Assembly: GCA_963665155.2 (NCBI GenBank) | Contig: OY761986.2 | Coordinates: 372,001-436,000 of the forward strand | Origin: UBA1141 sp963665155 | GTDB lineage: Bacteria; Chloroflexota; Dehalococcoidia; Lucifugimonadales; UBA3495 | Length of the DNA: 64,000 nucleotides | Direction: 5' to 3' | In this document: positions 26,820-35,423 of the stretch, piece after piece | Layout of the letters: each line of letters opens with the position of its first letter | Position numbering within the stretch: position 1 is the stretch's first letter | Notes under the pieces: generated by a model | The model's database searches: none | What the model saw: only the letters and a program-made list of their open reading frames with translations | What the model was told of the DNA's origin: nothing | Made by a program: the position numbers and the translations under genes

Positions 26820-27014
26820 TTATTGATCTAATCCGCGCTCTCTCATAACTGTTCTGAGACGAGCGATGGACTTCCTAACAAACCTTGGCTGATTGGTATC
26901 CGGCAACTGATTGGTTGTCATCCGGAACCGAAGGTTCTGATACTCACGATAAGCTTTGGTAAGCTCTTCCCGCAGTTGGTCATCGTTTAGTTCTCTAACG
27001 TCGTGGACCCGCAT
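26820..27014 (-). CDS. rpmC: 50S ribosomal protein L29
   Basis: A 64-residue L29: VRELNDDQLREELTKAYREY, then NLRFRMTTNQLPDTNQPRFV and RKSIARLRTVMRERG. A helical hairpin protein near the peptide exit tunnel. Standard length and order (rplP-rpmC-rpsQ). Confidence 0.95.
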   Translation of the reverse strand: MRVHDVRELNDDQLREELTKAYREYQNLRFRMTTNQLPDTNQPRFVRKSIARLRTVMRERGLDQ

Positions 27015-27065
27015 AGCCCTTTTCCCTTCTTAATCAAAAAACTAATTGCCTGATCCCGGAGGCTT

Positions 27066-27500
27066 CTAACCCCCGGCTGCCGATGCATTCATCCGATTGC
27101 GACTTACGGTCTTGGTTGGTATAGGCAGTTTGTGGGCAGCCAATTTCAGGGCTGCAATAGCGTCTTGCGGAGGGACGCCCGCCACTTCAAACATGATCCT
27201 GCCCGGCTTAACTACGGCCACCCAGTGATCTACTGCCGCCTTTCCCCCGCCCATGCGCACTTCGGCCGGCTTCTTGGTAACCGATTTATCCGGAAATAAC
27301 CTAACCCAAACCTGTCCGCCGCGCCGTAATCGACGGGTTACTGCAACTCGGGCCGCTTCGATCTGGCGGGCCGTTATCCAATCCGTGGCCATGGCCTTCA
27401 GTCCAAACTCTCCAAAATTGACGCTATTCGCCGTGGTCGCCATGCCCTTGCGGCGTCCACGCATAACCTTGCGGTATTTGGTCCGTTTGGGTTGTAACAT
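27066..27500 (-). CDS. rplP: 50S ribosomal protein L16
   Basis: A 144-residue L16: PKRTKYRKVMRGRRKGMAT, FGEFGLKAMATDWITARQIE, AARVAVTRRLRRGGQVWVRL, FPDKSVTKKPAEVRMGGGK and FEVAGVPPQDAIAALKLAAH. It supports the A site and 5S RNA region of the large subunit. Length and place are standard; GGAGAAACCG precedes the ATG. Confidence 0.96.
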   Translation of the reverse strand: MLQPKRTKYRKVMRGRRKGMATTANSVNFGEFGLKAMATDWITARQIEAARVAVTRRLRRGGQVWVRLFPDKSVTKKPAEVRMGGGKAAVDHWVAVVKPGRIMFEVAGVPPQDAIAALKLAAHKLPIPTKTVSRNRMNASAAGG

Positions 27501-27559
27501 CGGTTTCTCCTTGACCAGTCTAAAGCAACGTTCAGTCTGCTGCCGTTAGGCTGTCCTGC

Positions 27560-28294
27560 CTAAATGTCTTCGATCAATTCCAGGTTTTCATCGGGGGCAT
27601 CCGCTTGGACGGTGACCTCAATAGTTTCCAGTTCTTCCACTTCCTCGGGAGGTGGCGGCATAATATCACCGTGATAAATCCAGGTCTTGATGCCGATACA
27701 ACCCATGGCGGTATTGGCTTCGGTTACCCCGTAGTCAATGTTGGCCCGAAGGGTGTGCAGTGGCACTCGACCGAGCATCAGTTTCTCCACTCGGGCGATC
27801 TCTGAACCTGAAATTCGGCCTTTGACGATGATCTTGATACCTTGGGCACCGCCCTGCATAGCTCGCTGCGCCGCCTGGCGCATCGCCCGTCGGTAGGCGA
27901 CTCGGCGTTCCAATTGGTCCGCAATGTTCCTACAGACCAGGAAAGAGTCAATTTCCGGTGAGTCAACTTCAATGATATTGAGTTGCACTTTTCGGGAGGT
28001 TATATCTTCCAAACGACCCCGCAAGTTCTTGACCCGCTCTCCGTCCCTACCAATGAGTATCCCTGGTCGGGCCGAATGAATGTTGATGACGTTGTCTTGC
28101 GCGCCGCGGTCGATCTCTACCCGGGAAATCCCAGCGTCCGAGAACGATTTATACTCATTCTTGATAGCTGCCCTAAGCTTCAAATCTTCCAGGACCAGCT
28201 TGCGGTACGACGACGTATTGGGTGCAAACCAGTGGGCTTTCCAGTCCTTGACGATGCCCAATCGGAACCCATAGGGATGAGTCTTGTGGCCCAT
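27560..28294 (-). CDS. rpsC: 30S ribosomal protein S3
   Basis: A 244-residue S3 when started at the ATG at 28292-28294, which has GAGGAGG nine bases upstream; a reading ten codons longer is possible but overlaps rplV. Seen: GHKTHPYGFRLGIVKDWKAH, the KH-domain IHSARPGILIGRDGERVK, and the C-terminal domain KIIVKGRISGSEIARVEK with MGCIGIKTWIYHGDI. About 30 residues after GDIM form a Pro/Glu-rich acidic tail (VEELETIEVTVQADAPDENL). S3 lines the mRNA entry channel. Confidence 0.95.
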   Translation of the reverse strand: MGHKTHPYGFRLGIVKDWKAHWFAPNTSSYRKLVLEDLKLRAAIKNEYKSFSDAGISRVEIDRGAQDNVINIHSARPGILIGRDGERVKNLRGRLEDITSRKVQLNIIEVDSPEIDSFLVCRNIADQLERRVAYRRAMRQAAQRAMQGGAQGIKIIVKGRISGSEIARVEKLMLGRVPLHTLRANIDYGVTEANTAMGCIGIKTWIYHGDIMPPPPEEVEELETIEVTVQADAPDENLELIEDI

Positions 28295-28298
28295 AGTT

Positions 28299-28646
28299 TT
28301 AGGCCTCCTCGTTTCGATCGTCAACTACCACTGTGATGTGACTGCTTCGTTTGATGATTCGGCCAATCCGACCTCTGGCCCTTGGCCGAAATCGTTTGAT
28401 TGGGCGTGCTTCGTCGGCTGTGATCCTCACGATCTTGAGGTTGTCTCGGTCCATGAACATACTGTTCTCGGCGTTTGCTGCTGCCGACTTTACCACCTTG
28501 GCTACGGTTTTGGCCCAAGGCGATGTCATTAGTCCCAGCGTATTCAGTGCATCATCTACATCCCGGCCTCTGACCAGGTCTAAGATTGGCTTGAGCCGCT
28601 TCTGCGACGCTCCTACTCCCTTGGCGAAAGCTCTGACAGGTGGCAC
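28299..28646 (-). CDS. rplV: 50S ribosomal protein L22
   Basis: A 115-residue L22: AFAKGVGASQKRLKPILDLV, VDDALNTLGLMTSPWAKTV, KVVKSAAANAENSMFMDRDN, then the long hairpin KRFRPRARGRIGRIIKRSSH that reaches into the exit tunnel. Standard length, 3 bases after rpsS and 4 bases before rpsC. Confidence 0.95.
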   Translation of the reverse strand: MPPVRAFAKGVGASQKRLKPILDLVRGRDVDDALNTLGLMTSPWAKTVAKVVKSAAANAENSMFMDRDNLKIVRITADEARPIKRFRPRARGRIGRIIKRSSHITVVVDDRNEEA

Positions 28647-28649
28647 TGC

Positions 28650-28937
28650 TTACCTCACTCTGGTGGCCCGTTCCGACCGGCCGCCCACATGGCCTCGGTA
28701 GGTACGGGTAGGGGAGAATTCGCCCAAGCGGTGCCCCACCATATTTTCTGTGACAAATACCGGAACATGGCGGCGTCCATCGTGAACGCCAAAGGTCATA
28801 CCGACCATTTCAGGCATAATCATGGAGGCCCGCGACCAAGTCCGAATCACCGTATTACCACCGGAGCGCTGTAGCGCCTCCACCTTTTGCATCAATTTGG
28901 GATGAACGTACGGTCCTTTTTTTATAGACCGGGACAT
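28650..28937 (-). CDS. rpsS: 30S ribosomal protein S19
   Basis: A 95-residue S19: MSRSIKKGPYVHPKLMQKVE, TVIRTWSRASMIMPEMVGMT, FGVHDGRRHVPVFVTENMVG and HRLGEFSPTRTYRGHVGGR. Sits one base after the rplB stop. Standard length and motifs. Confidence 0.97.
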   Translation of the reverse strand: MSRSIKKGPYVHPKLMQKVEALQRSGGNTVIRTWSRASMIMPEMVGMTFGVHDGRRHVPVFVTENMVGHRLGEFSPTRTYRGHVGGRSERATRVR

Positions 28938-28938
28938 A

Positions 28939-29772
28939 CTAACGTCTCCTGCCTCGGCGAGATATAAACTTGCTTGATGCCTTGTTTTTCCGTCGGGTCT
29001 TGTAACCCAACGTTGGTTTCCCCCACGGGGACTTGGGTCCCGGCATCCCGATGGGTGAACGGCCTTCGCCGCCGCCGTGGGGATGGTCCACCGGGTTCAT
29101 AGCCACACCCCTGACGTGGGGACGCCTTCCCAGGTGGCGACTGGCCCCGGCCTTGCCTAGACTTTCGTTCTTGTGATCCGGATTTGACAACTGACCGACG
29201 CTGGCCCGACAGTTGAGCAGCACCCGCCGCATTTCGCCCGACGGCAAGCGGATTAACACATACTCCCCTTCCCGCGAGAGCACTTGCGCGCCGACTCCGG
29301 CGCTTCGCGCCAATTGGCCACCCCGCCCCGGCGTCAATTCCAGGTTATGGATGATCGTCCCAGTTGGGATAGACCTTAGTGACAGGCTATTACCCGGACT
29401 TATTTCCGCATTGGGTCCCGACTGTACCCAGTCGCCCACTGACAAAGCGTGGGGAGCTAGGATATAGCTCTTTTCCCCGTCGGCATAAAATATCAGGGCG
29501 ATGCGGGTGGTCCGGTTGGGGTCATACTCAATGGAAACAACCCGGGCCGGCACACCATCTTTCGTGCGTTTGAAATCCACATTCCGATACATGCGGCGAG
29601 AGCCGCCGCCTCTGCTTCGGGTTGTGATCTTCCCTCGGTTATTACGTCCTGCGTGATTGGCCAGCGGCGATAGCAGGGATTTCTCCGGCTTTTGCCGAGT
29701 AATCTCCTCGAAGGAAGGACGCACTGCATTGCGTGTACCCGGCGTTATCGGCTTTAAGTTCTTTAGCGGCAT
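28939..29772 (-). CDS. rplB: 50S ribosomal protein L2
   Basis: A 277-residue L2, a core peptidyl-transferase-centre protein. Seen: LKPITPGTRNAVRPSFEEIT, GRNNRGKITTRSRGGGSRR, VSIEYDPNRTTRIALIFYAD, TPGRGGQLARSAGVGAQVLS, and the signature HPHGGGEGRSPIGMPGPKSP with the conserved His of the catalytic-centre loop. Normal length. Confidence 0.97.
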   Translation of the reverse strand: MPLKNLKPITPGTRNAVRPSFEEITRQKPEKSLLSPLANHAGRNNRGKITTRSRGGGSRRMYRNVDFKRTKDGVPARVVSIEYDPNRTTRIALIFYADGEKSYILAPHALSVGDWVQSGPNAEISPGNSLSLRSIPTGTIIHNLELTPGRGGQLARSAGVGAQVLSREGEYVLIRLPSGEMRRVLLNCRASVGQLSNPDHKNESLGKAGASRHLGRRPHVRGVAMNPVDHPHGGGEGRSPIGMPGPKSPWGKPTLGYKTRRKNKASSKFISRRGRRR

Positions 29773-29825
29773 GCCAAATTTCCTTTAAGAGCGCTCTTTA
29801 TGGGCCTGTCTGATAAATATCAGGG

Positions 29826-30110
29826 TTAAAGACCTTCAACCAAGTTAATGCGGTCACCTTGTGCCAAGGTCACTACCGCTTTCTTGAGATCCGGCTTTTT
29901 TGTAATCCGCGAACCGTAACGTTTTCGCTTGCCATGGGTTTTAGTGATATTGACGTCTAATACCGTAACGTCAAAGCTCTTTTCCACGGCCTCTTTTACT
30001 TGTACTTTATTGGCTTTCGAGTCCACACGGAACGTGTACTTTCCGGATTCTTGTAGTATCGTGCTTTTTTCCGTGATGGTGGGCTTTAATAAAACCTGAT
30101 GAATGTTCAT
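29826..30110 (-). CDS. rplW: 50S ribosomal protein L23
   Basis: A 94-residue L23: IHQVLLKPTITEKSTILQES, GKYTFRVDSKANKVQVKEAV and FDVTVLDVNITKTHGKRKRY. It forms the docking site for SRP and trigger factor at the tunnel exit. Its start directly abuts the rplD stop (30110/30111). Confidence 0.95.
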   Translation of the reverse strand: MNIHQVLLKPTITEKSTILQESGKYTFRVDSKANKVQVKEAVEKSFDVTVLDVNITKTHGKRKRYGSRITKKPDLKKAVVTLAQGDRINLVEGL

Positions 30111-31004
30111 CTAGGCTTCCTCTTGGTCTTGGGCGGTTTCTTCCCCTGCTGGTTCCGGCTCGGGCTCCGGCGCTTGTGCCTCAGCCTGTTCTTCGTCTGT
30201 GGCTTCCGAAGCTGTCAGTTCCTCGGATGCTGCTTCGGCCGTCGGGGATTCTGTAACTTCAGGCTCGGGCTCTTCTTCCACTTGGGCCACCGGTTCCACG
30301 CTAACTTCGTCGGCTACCGGAGCCTCGATTGTACCCGCAGTCGCATCAGGCTCGCGGTTTCTTATCCTTTTGCGGTCGGGCTCCCGTTGGAAAAACTCCT
30401 CGGCCCAGCGCGCTGCCTCAACTGTCATGATCACTGTTTCACGCCGCAACAGTTCGTGGGCGTTTAGCAAGTTAACGGGCAGCGTCCAAATATTGCCCAG
30501 ATTCTTGGCCGCGCGGACTACCGGTTCTTGGGACTCCTTGGTTATCACAAGAGCCGATCCGGTTATATTCAGGTTTTGGAGGAGGCTAACCATCGACTTG
30601 GTCTTACCGTCCAGCGTATCCATACTATTAAGGCAGATCAAGCGGTCCTGCCGCGCCTTGTCGGACAGCACGCATTTAAGCGCTAACCGGCGGAACCGTT
30701 GGGGCAGGGCTTTCCGGTAGCTCCTCGGGTGGGGGCCGAAAACCACCCCACCGTGACGCCATTGAGGAGACCTGATGCTGCCTTGCCGGGCGCGGCCGGT
30801 GTGCTTCTGAATCCAAGGCTTCCGCCCTCCGCCGGATACTTGAGCGCGGGTCTTGGTGTCATGAGTGCCGTGGCGTTTATTCAGTTGGTAGATCACCAAC
30901 GCCTGGTGCACTAACGAATGGTTCATCGGCACGTTATAGACAGCGTCGGCCAAATCTATGGTCTCCACCGTTTCGCCGCCTTGATTTTTTACCGAAATTT
31001 CCAT
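30111..31004 (-). CDS. rplD: 50S ribosomal protein L4 with long acidic C-terminal tail
   Basis: A 297-residue L4, against about 205 usually. The core is normal: VYNVPMNHSLVHQALVIYQL, the tunnel loop AQVSGGGRKPWIQKHTGRAR with QGSIRSPQWRHGGVVFGPHP, and NLLNAHELLRRETVIMTVEA ending near residue 206. A tail of 91 residues follows; its last 71 residues contain 26 Glu/Asp and no Lys or Arg, with Pro-Glu repeats (APEPEPEPAGE). The stop abuts rplW, so the tail is within this gene. In some bacteria L4 also represses the S10 operon; nothing here shows that. Confidence 0.93.
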   Translation of the reverse strand: MEISVKNQGGETVETIDLADAVYNVPMNHSLVHQALVIYQLNKRHGTHDTKTRAQVSGGGRKPWIQKHTGRARQGSIRSPQWRHGGVVFGPHPRSYRKALPQRFRRLALKCVLSDKARQDRLICLNSMDTLDGKTKSMVSLLQNLNITGSALVITKESQEPVVRAAKNLGNIWTLPVNLLNAHELLRRETVIMTVEAARWAEEFFQREPDRKRIRNREPDATAGTIEAPVADEVSVEPVAQVEEEPEPEVTESPTAEAASEELTASEATDEEQAEAQAPEPEPEPAGEETAQDQEEA

Positions 31005-31109
31005 GTATTAAACCCTGCTATCAGATTGCGCCGAGTCTCCGGTCTTGTTGATGCTTAACCAACTCGTAAGGCCGATTCAACCCGGCGTGGTCGAATTTAT
31101 AAACTTAGG

Positions 31110-31745
31110 TTAGCTAACGCTGGCGACCTTCTTGTTGGTCCGTCGAATTTGCACCAAACTGTTGGGAGCGCCGGGAATTCCGCCCTTGAGCATGATTAGA
31201 TTGCGGTCGGGGTCGATTCTAACAATCTCCAATCCCTTGACGGTGATTCGCCGGTTACCCATGTGACCAGCCATCTTCAATCCCTTATAAACCTTACCCG
31301 GTGTGGTGCCCCCACCGATGGATCCTGGCGCCCTGGCTCGGTCCGACTGACCGTGGGTGCGCGGACCACCGCTAAAGCCCCATCTTTTCATTACTCCAGC
31401 AAAACCGCGTCCTTTGGAGCGACCGATAATGTCCAGGATCTCGCCTTCTTCGAAGACGTCAACCCCTAAGCTTTCGCCCACCTCGAATTCACTGACATCG
31501 TCTGCTTTTACCTCGCGCAGGAACCGGCGCTGTTGACTCGATTTCAAGTGACCTGCTCGCGCTTTGTTCAGACGTTTTACATCCCCGAATCCTAATTGGA
31601 CCGCTTCATACCCGTCGGTTTCTTTGGTCTTTATCTGCGTGATAACGCAAGGTCCGGCTTCGATCACGGTAACCGGGACAACACGACCGTCTTCGCGGAA
31701 GATCTGTGTCATTCCTATTTTTCGGCCTAAGAATCCTCTAATCAT
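31110..31745 (-). CDS. rplC: 50S ribosomal protein L3
   Basis: A 211-residue L3 if started at the ATG at 31743-31745, giving the family's usual MIRGFLGRKIGMTQIF; a TTG 14 codons upstream keeps the frame but adds residues that L3 lacks. Other markers: VIEAGPCVITQIKTKETDGY, GRSKGRGFAGVMKRWGFSGG, THGQSDRARAPGSIGGGTTP and GHMGNRRITVKGLEIVRID. Its gap to rplD (105 bases) is larger than most in the cluster. Confidence 0.94.
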   Translation of the reverse strand: MIRGFLGRKIGMTQIFREDGRVVPVTVIEAGPCVITQIKTKETDGYEAVQLGFGDVKRLNKARAGHLKSSQQRRFLREVKADDVSEFEVGESLGVDVFEEGEILDIIGRSKGRGFAGVMKRWGFSGGPRTHGQSDRARAPGSIGGGTTPGKVYKGLKMAGHMGNRRITVKGLEIVRIDPDRNLIMLKGGIPGAPNSLVQIRRTNKKVASVS

Positions 31746-31836
31746 ATTCCACACCCAAACCCAGCGGATTACCTTGCAACCCGCCAAGTAGCCTGCTTTT
31801 TATGGTTTACCATCGGTTTATAGCTTGTCAGGGGAT

Positions 31837-32148
31837 CTATAGTTTGATCGAAATGTCGACTCCAGCCGGCAAATTAAGCCTGGTGAGAGAGTCGATGGTC
31901 TTCGAGGTTAGGTCCAAGATATCGATCAACCGTTTGTGAGTTCTAATCTCGAAGTGCTCTCTAGAGTCCTTGTCTACATGGGGACTTCTTATGACGCAAA
32001 ATCTGCGTATGTGTGTCGGCAAAGGCACCGGCCCTGCAATGCGGGCACCGGTCCGCTCTGCTGTTTCCACTATCTGACCGGCCGACAGGTCCAGCATCTT
32101 GTGATCGAATGCCTTAAGGATTATCCGAACTTTTTGCCTAGTGACCAT
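31837..32148 (-). CDS. rpsJ: 30S ribosomal protein S10
   Basis: A 103-residue S10: RQKVRIILKAFDHKMLDLSA, AERTGARIAGPVPLPTHIRR, FCVIRSPHVDKDSREHFEIR and THKRLIDILDLTSKTIDSLT. Also the partner of NusB in antitermination. First gene of the S10 block, 37 bases after fusA; tuf, normally in this gap, is absent. Confidence 0.97.
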   Translation of the reverse strand: MVTRQKVRIILKAFDHKMLDLSAGQIVETAERTGARIAGPVPLPTHIRRFCVIRSPHVDKDSREHFEIRTHKRLIDILDLTSKTIDSLTRLNLPAGVDISIKL

Positions 32149-32185
32149 CCTATTCTTATCCTAATCGTTGCTAGATTAAAGCTGC

Positions 32186-34315
32186 CTAAGCAACTGCCAG
32201 TAGCGACCTTAACACGTTTTCCGGCACCGGTTGGTAATGACGAAATTCCATGGTGTATGAAGCTCGGCCCTGGGTTGCGGAACGCAAAGCGGTTGTGTAG
32301 GAGAAAGTTTCTCCCAGAGGCAGCAATGCACGTACTGTCTGTAGCCTGTCTTGGCCTTCGATTGTGCCTATCTGCGCACGACGGGTACCCAGGTCTCCCA
32401 GAACGTCGCTTAAGTACTCGCCAGGGGTTACTACTTCCAGGTTGGCAATGGGCTCGAGTAGGACCGGTGATCCTCTGGGTACCCCTTGTCTTATGGCCAA
32501 GATACCGGCACTACGGAAAGCTAACTCCGAAGAGTCTACTTGGTGGTAGCTTCCGTCAACCAAGCGTATTTTGAGGTCCACCAACGGATAGCCAGCCAGA
32601 GGCCCATTGTTGACGGCCTCGCGTACGCCTTTTTCCACGGCCGAGATATATTCCCGTGGGATTTTACCACCCACGATGGCATTTTCAAATACAATGCCGC
32701 CGCCCTGCTCCAAAGGCTCCAGTTCCAGCCATACGTGACCAAACTGGCCATGTCCGCCAGTTTGGCGGACAAACCTGCCTTCGACGCAAACAGACTTGGT
32801 AAGCGCTTCCCGGTAGGAAACCCGTGGTTTACCCACGTGGGCTTCCACGTTGAATTCGCGGCGCATCCTATCCACCAAGACTTCCAAGTGAAGTTCGCCC
32901 ATACCGGACATGACCGTCTGGCCCGTTTCGTTATTGTACTTCACGACAAAAGTCGGGTCTTCGTCGGATAATTTCCGCAGCGCGTCGGTCAATTTGTCTT
33001 GATCGGCCCTGGATCCCGGCTCTATAGCCACTGATACCACGGGTTCCGGGAATTTGGGGGGTTCTAGGATGACTTGCTCAGTCGCTCCGCCGATGGTGTC
33101 CCCGGTAAAGGTGTCCTTTAGCCCTACGGCGGCGCAGATATCACCCGCACTGACTTCTTCTAATTCCTCGCGGGAATTGGCGTGCATCCTTAGTAAACGG
33201 CCCATCCGCTCCCGGTGGCCTTTGGTTACGTTCGTGACTGATCCGCCTGTCAGAATTTTCCCTGAGTAAATCCTCAAGAATACCAAACGGCCAACGTACG
33301 GATCAGTGGCCACTTTGAAAGCCAGCGCTGCCAGTGGAGCATCATCGTCCGGCAATCGAATAACTGTTTTCTCGGTGCGGGGGTCAATACCTTCCACGGG
33401 AGGTATATCCAGCGGAGATGGTAGGTAATCTATTATACCGTCCAACAAAGGCTCGACACCTTTGCCGCCCATTGCACTCCCGCAAAGTACCGGAACCAAT
33501 TCACCACTTATTGTCGCCCGGCGTAGTGCGTGGCGAAGGGCATCGCCCTCGATTTGCTCGCCTTCCAGGTACTGGATCAGCAAAGTTTCGTCGGTTTCCA
33601 CGATTTTTTCGACCATGGATTGCCGGTAAGTCTGGAAGGATTCCTGACACTCGGGCGGTATCGGCGCCTGGGTCAGGCGGTCCAAGTGGGCATTGCCTTT
33701 TTGGCCGTTCCCTTTGGCGCTTGAGGGGTAGATTGTGGCGGTCCCATCGATCAGGTCCACCACCCCGCGAAACTCGGATTCTTCGCCAATTGGTAGTTGG
33801 ACTGCGACAGGATTGGCCCGCAGACGGCGGCGAATGGATTCGATCGTGCGCTCATAGCTAGCGCCTACCCGGTCCATCTTGTTAACGAAACAGATCCGAG
33901 GCACGTCATAGGTGTCGGCCTGACGCCACACGGTTTCGGATTGAGATTGCACACCGGCTACGGCGTCAAGAACGACTATTCCGCCGTCCAATACTCTCAA
34001 GCTACGTTCGACTTCGGCTGTGAAGTCCACGTGTCCAGGAGTGTCGATAATGTTCAGCTGATAGTCGTTCCAAGAGGCATTGGTGGCGGCAGCGGTGATG
34101 GTAATTCCCCGCTCCTTCTCTTGAGGCATCCAGTCCATAGCCGTGGTGCCTTCGTCGACTCCGCCCACCCTGTGAATGCGTCCTGTAACAAAAAGTACCT
34201 GCTCGGTAACAGTGGTCTTGCCAGCGTCGATGTGAGCAATAAAGCCAATGTTACGAATTTTATCTAGAGAATCAGTTTTTAATGGCTCGTTGGATTTCTT
34301 CGTGGTTTGTGTCAT
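32186..34315 (-). CDS. fusA: Translation elongation factor G
   Basis: A 709-residue GTPase driving ribosomal translocation. The start is the ATG at 34313-34315 (MTQTTKKSNEPLK); the frame is open 62 codons further upstream but that part overlaps rpsG. G motifs: AHIDAGKTTVTEQ (P-loop), GITITAAATNA (switch I), DTPGHVDFTAEVERSL and NKMDRVGASYERT. Domain IV is marked by GGHGQFGHVWLELEPL and REYISAVEKGVREA. Length matches canonical EF-G (about 700). Confidence 0.96.
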   Translation of the reverse strand: MTQTTKKSNEPLKTDSLDKIRNIGFIAHIDAGKTTVTEQVLFVTGRIHRVGGVDEGTTAMDWMPQEKERGITITAAATNASWNDYQLNIIDTPGHVDFTAEVERSLRVLDGGIVVLDAVAGVQSQSETVWRQADTYDVPRICFVNKMDRVGASYERTIESIRRRLRANPVAVQLPIGEESEFRGVVDLIDGTATIYPSSAKGNGQKGNAHLDRLTQAPIPPECQESFQTYRQSMVEKIVETDETLLIQYLEGEQIEGDALRHALRRATISGELVPVLCGSAMGGKGVEPLLDGIIDYLPSPLDIPPVEGIDPRTEKTVIRLPDDDAPLAALAFKVATDPYVGRLVFLRIYSGKILTGGSVTNVTKGHRERMGRLLRMHANSREELEEVSAGDICAAVGLKDTFTGDTIGGATEQVILEPPKFPEPVVSVAIEPGSRADQDKLTDALRKLSDEDPTFVVKYNNETGQTVMSGMGELHLEVLVDRMRREFNVEAHVGKPRVSYREALTKSVCVEGRFVRQTGGHGQFGHVWLELEPLEQGGGIVFENAIVGGKIPREYISAVEKGVREAVNNGPLAGYPLVDLKIRLVDGSYHQVDSSELAFRSAGILAIRQGVPRGSPVLLEPIANLEVVTPGEYLSDVLGDLGTRRAQIGTIEGQDRLQTVRALLPLGETFSYTTALRSATQGRASYTMEFRHYQPVPENVLRSLLAVA

Positions 34316-34349
34316 TGTGTTTTGCGCCCTGGAACCTACCAGGGGCAGC

Positions 34350-34820
34350 TTATCCCCGGTAGTGGACAAACGCCCGGTTGGCCTCCGCCATTCGGTGCAA
34401 CTCCTCCTTACGACGTACGGCCGAGCCTTCTCCTCGTGCCGCTTCTTGTAATTCCTGGGCCAGACCAACGCGCATGGGTACGCCTTTACGTGCCCGGGCA
34501 CCCCGGATTAGCCAGCGCATGGCAAGCGCCTCGCTTCGCCCTTTACGCAAGTCCGTCGGGACCTGATAAGTAGCGCCGCCGATCCGCTTGGGCTTCACTT
34601 CCACTAATGGAGTAGTGTTGCGCATAGCCTGTTGGAATACTTCCATGGGATCCAGGTTCGACTGGTCCCGAATAATATCGAAAGCGGTGTAGGTTATCCG
34701 CTGGGCAGTCGTCTTTTTGCCCCTTTGCATTATCCGATTAATGAACCGGGACAACTCTTGGTTGTTGAACTGAGGGTCGGGCGGCACATCCCGCCGCACG
34801 GCACGTCGTCTTCTTGACAT
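34350..34820 (-). CDS. rpsG: 30S ribosomal protein S7
   Basis: A 156-residue S7, the family's exact length: MSRRRRAVRRDVPPDPQFNN, LSRFINRIMQRGKKTTAQRI, TPLVEVKPKRIGGATYQVPT, and RWLIRGARARKGVPMRVGLA. It organises the head of the small subunit. Second gene of the str block, between rpsL and fusA. Confidence 0.97.
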   Translation of the reverse strand: MSRRRRAVRRDVPPDPQFNNQELSRFINRIMQRGKKTTAQRITYTAFDIIRDQSNLDPMEVFQQAMRNTTPLVEVKPKRIGGATYQVPTDLRKGRSEALAMRWLIRGARARKGVPMRVGLAQELQEAARGEGSAVRRKEELHRMAEANRAFVHYRG

Positions 34821-34939
34821 ATTTAACTCACCCTTGCCTACTTCAGGCGATTCGTCTTTTAGACACGATATATATGAACTTGATTTATTGACTCAATAAA
34901 GAAGCCGAAGGGGTGGATCCAGCCGCTAAGAAGCGAAGC

Positions 34940-35356
34940 TTATCCGCGAGGCTTGTCGGCCCCGTACTTACTTCGCCCTTGCCGACGGTCCTGTACACCT
35001 TCGCAGTCCAAGGCGCTACGTACTACGTGGTAGCGAACACCGGGCAGGTCTTTAACACGACCGCCCCGCACCAATACCACCGAGTGCTCCTGCAAATTGT
35101 GGCCCACTCCGCCAATGTAGGCGGTAATCTCGACGCCATTCGTCAACCTTACACGAGCGATCTTCCGCAGTGCCGAGTTGGGCTTTTTGGGGGTCATAGT
35201 CCGCACTTGAATGCAAACTCCCCGTCTCTGAGGACAGCCCGGGCCGTATCTGACTCTATTGAGCAGCGAATTCTGAACCCAATGCAAAGCCGGCGCCTTG
35301 GTCTTCTTGCGAACCGGCTGACGTCCCTTTCTAACTAGTTGATTTACTGTAGGCAT
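34940..35356 (-). CDS. rpsL: 30S ribosomal protein S12
   Basis: A 138-residue S12 starting at the ATG at 35354-35356 (MPTVNQLVRKGRQPV), with GGGG seven bases upstream; an extension to 35404 is possible by frame only. The decoding loop TPKKPNSALRKIARVRLTNG has the wild-type Lys at the streptomycin-resistance position, and VRGGRVKDLPGVRYHVVRSA follows. The protein has an insertion of about 13 residues between PAL and GCPQ, as in Bacillus-type S12, so the length is normal for that form. First gene of the ribosomal cluster. Confidence 0.96.
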   Translation of the reverse strand: MPTVNQLVRKGRQPVRKKTKAPALHWVQNSLLNRVRYGPGCPQRRGVCIQVRTMTPKKPNSALRKIARVRLTNGVEITAYIGGVGHNLQEHSVVLVRGGRVKDLPGVRYHVVRSALDCEGVQDRRQGRSKYGADKPRG

Positions 35357-35394
35357 AGAAAATCCCCGCCGTTCAAATTTGACAGCAATTAGAT

Positions 35395-35423
35395 ACTTTA
35401 TCAATATGTTTGGGCGCTGTCAA
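35395..35423 (-). promoter_or_regulatory. Candidate promoter of the ribosomal cluster
   Basis: On the minus strand a perfect TTGACA (35423-35418) is followed after 17 bases by TAAAGT (35400-35395, four matches to TATAAT). The start of transcription would be near 35388, about 32 bases before the rpsL ATG. A ten-base palindrome TCAAATTTGA lies in the leader. Confidence 0.6.

Noticed and set aside
34316..34501. 62-residue N-terminal extension of EF-G
   Set aside because: Overlaps rpsG and is unrelated to EF-G; the ATG at 34315 is the standard start.
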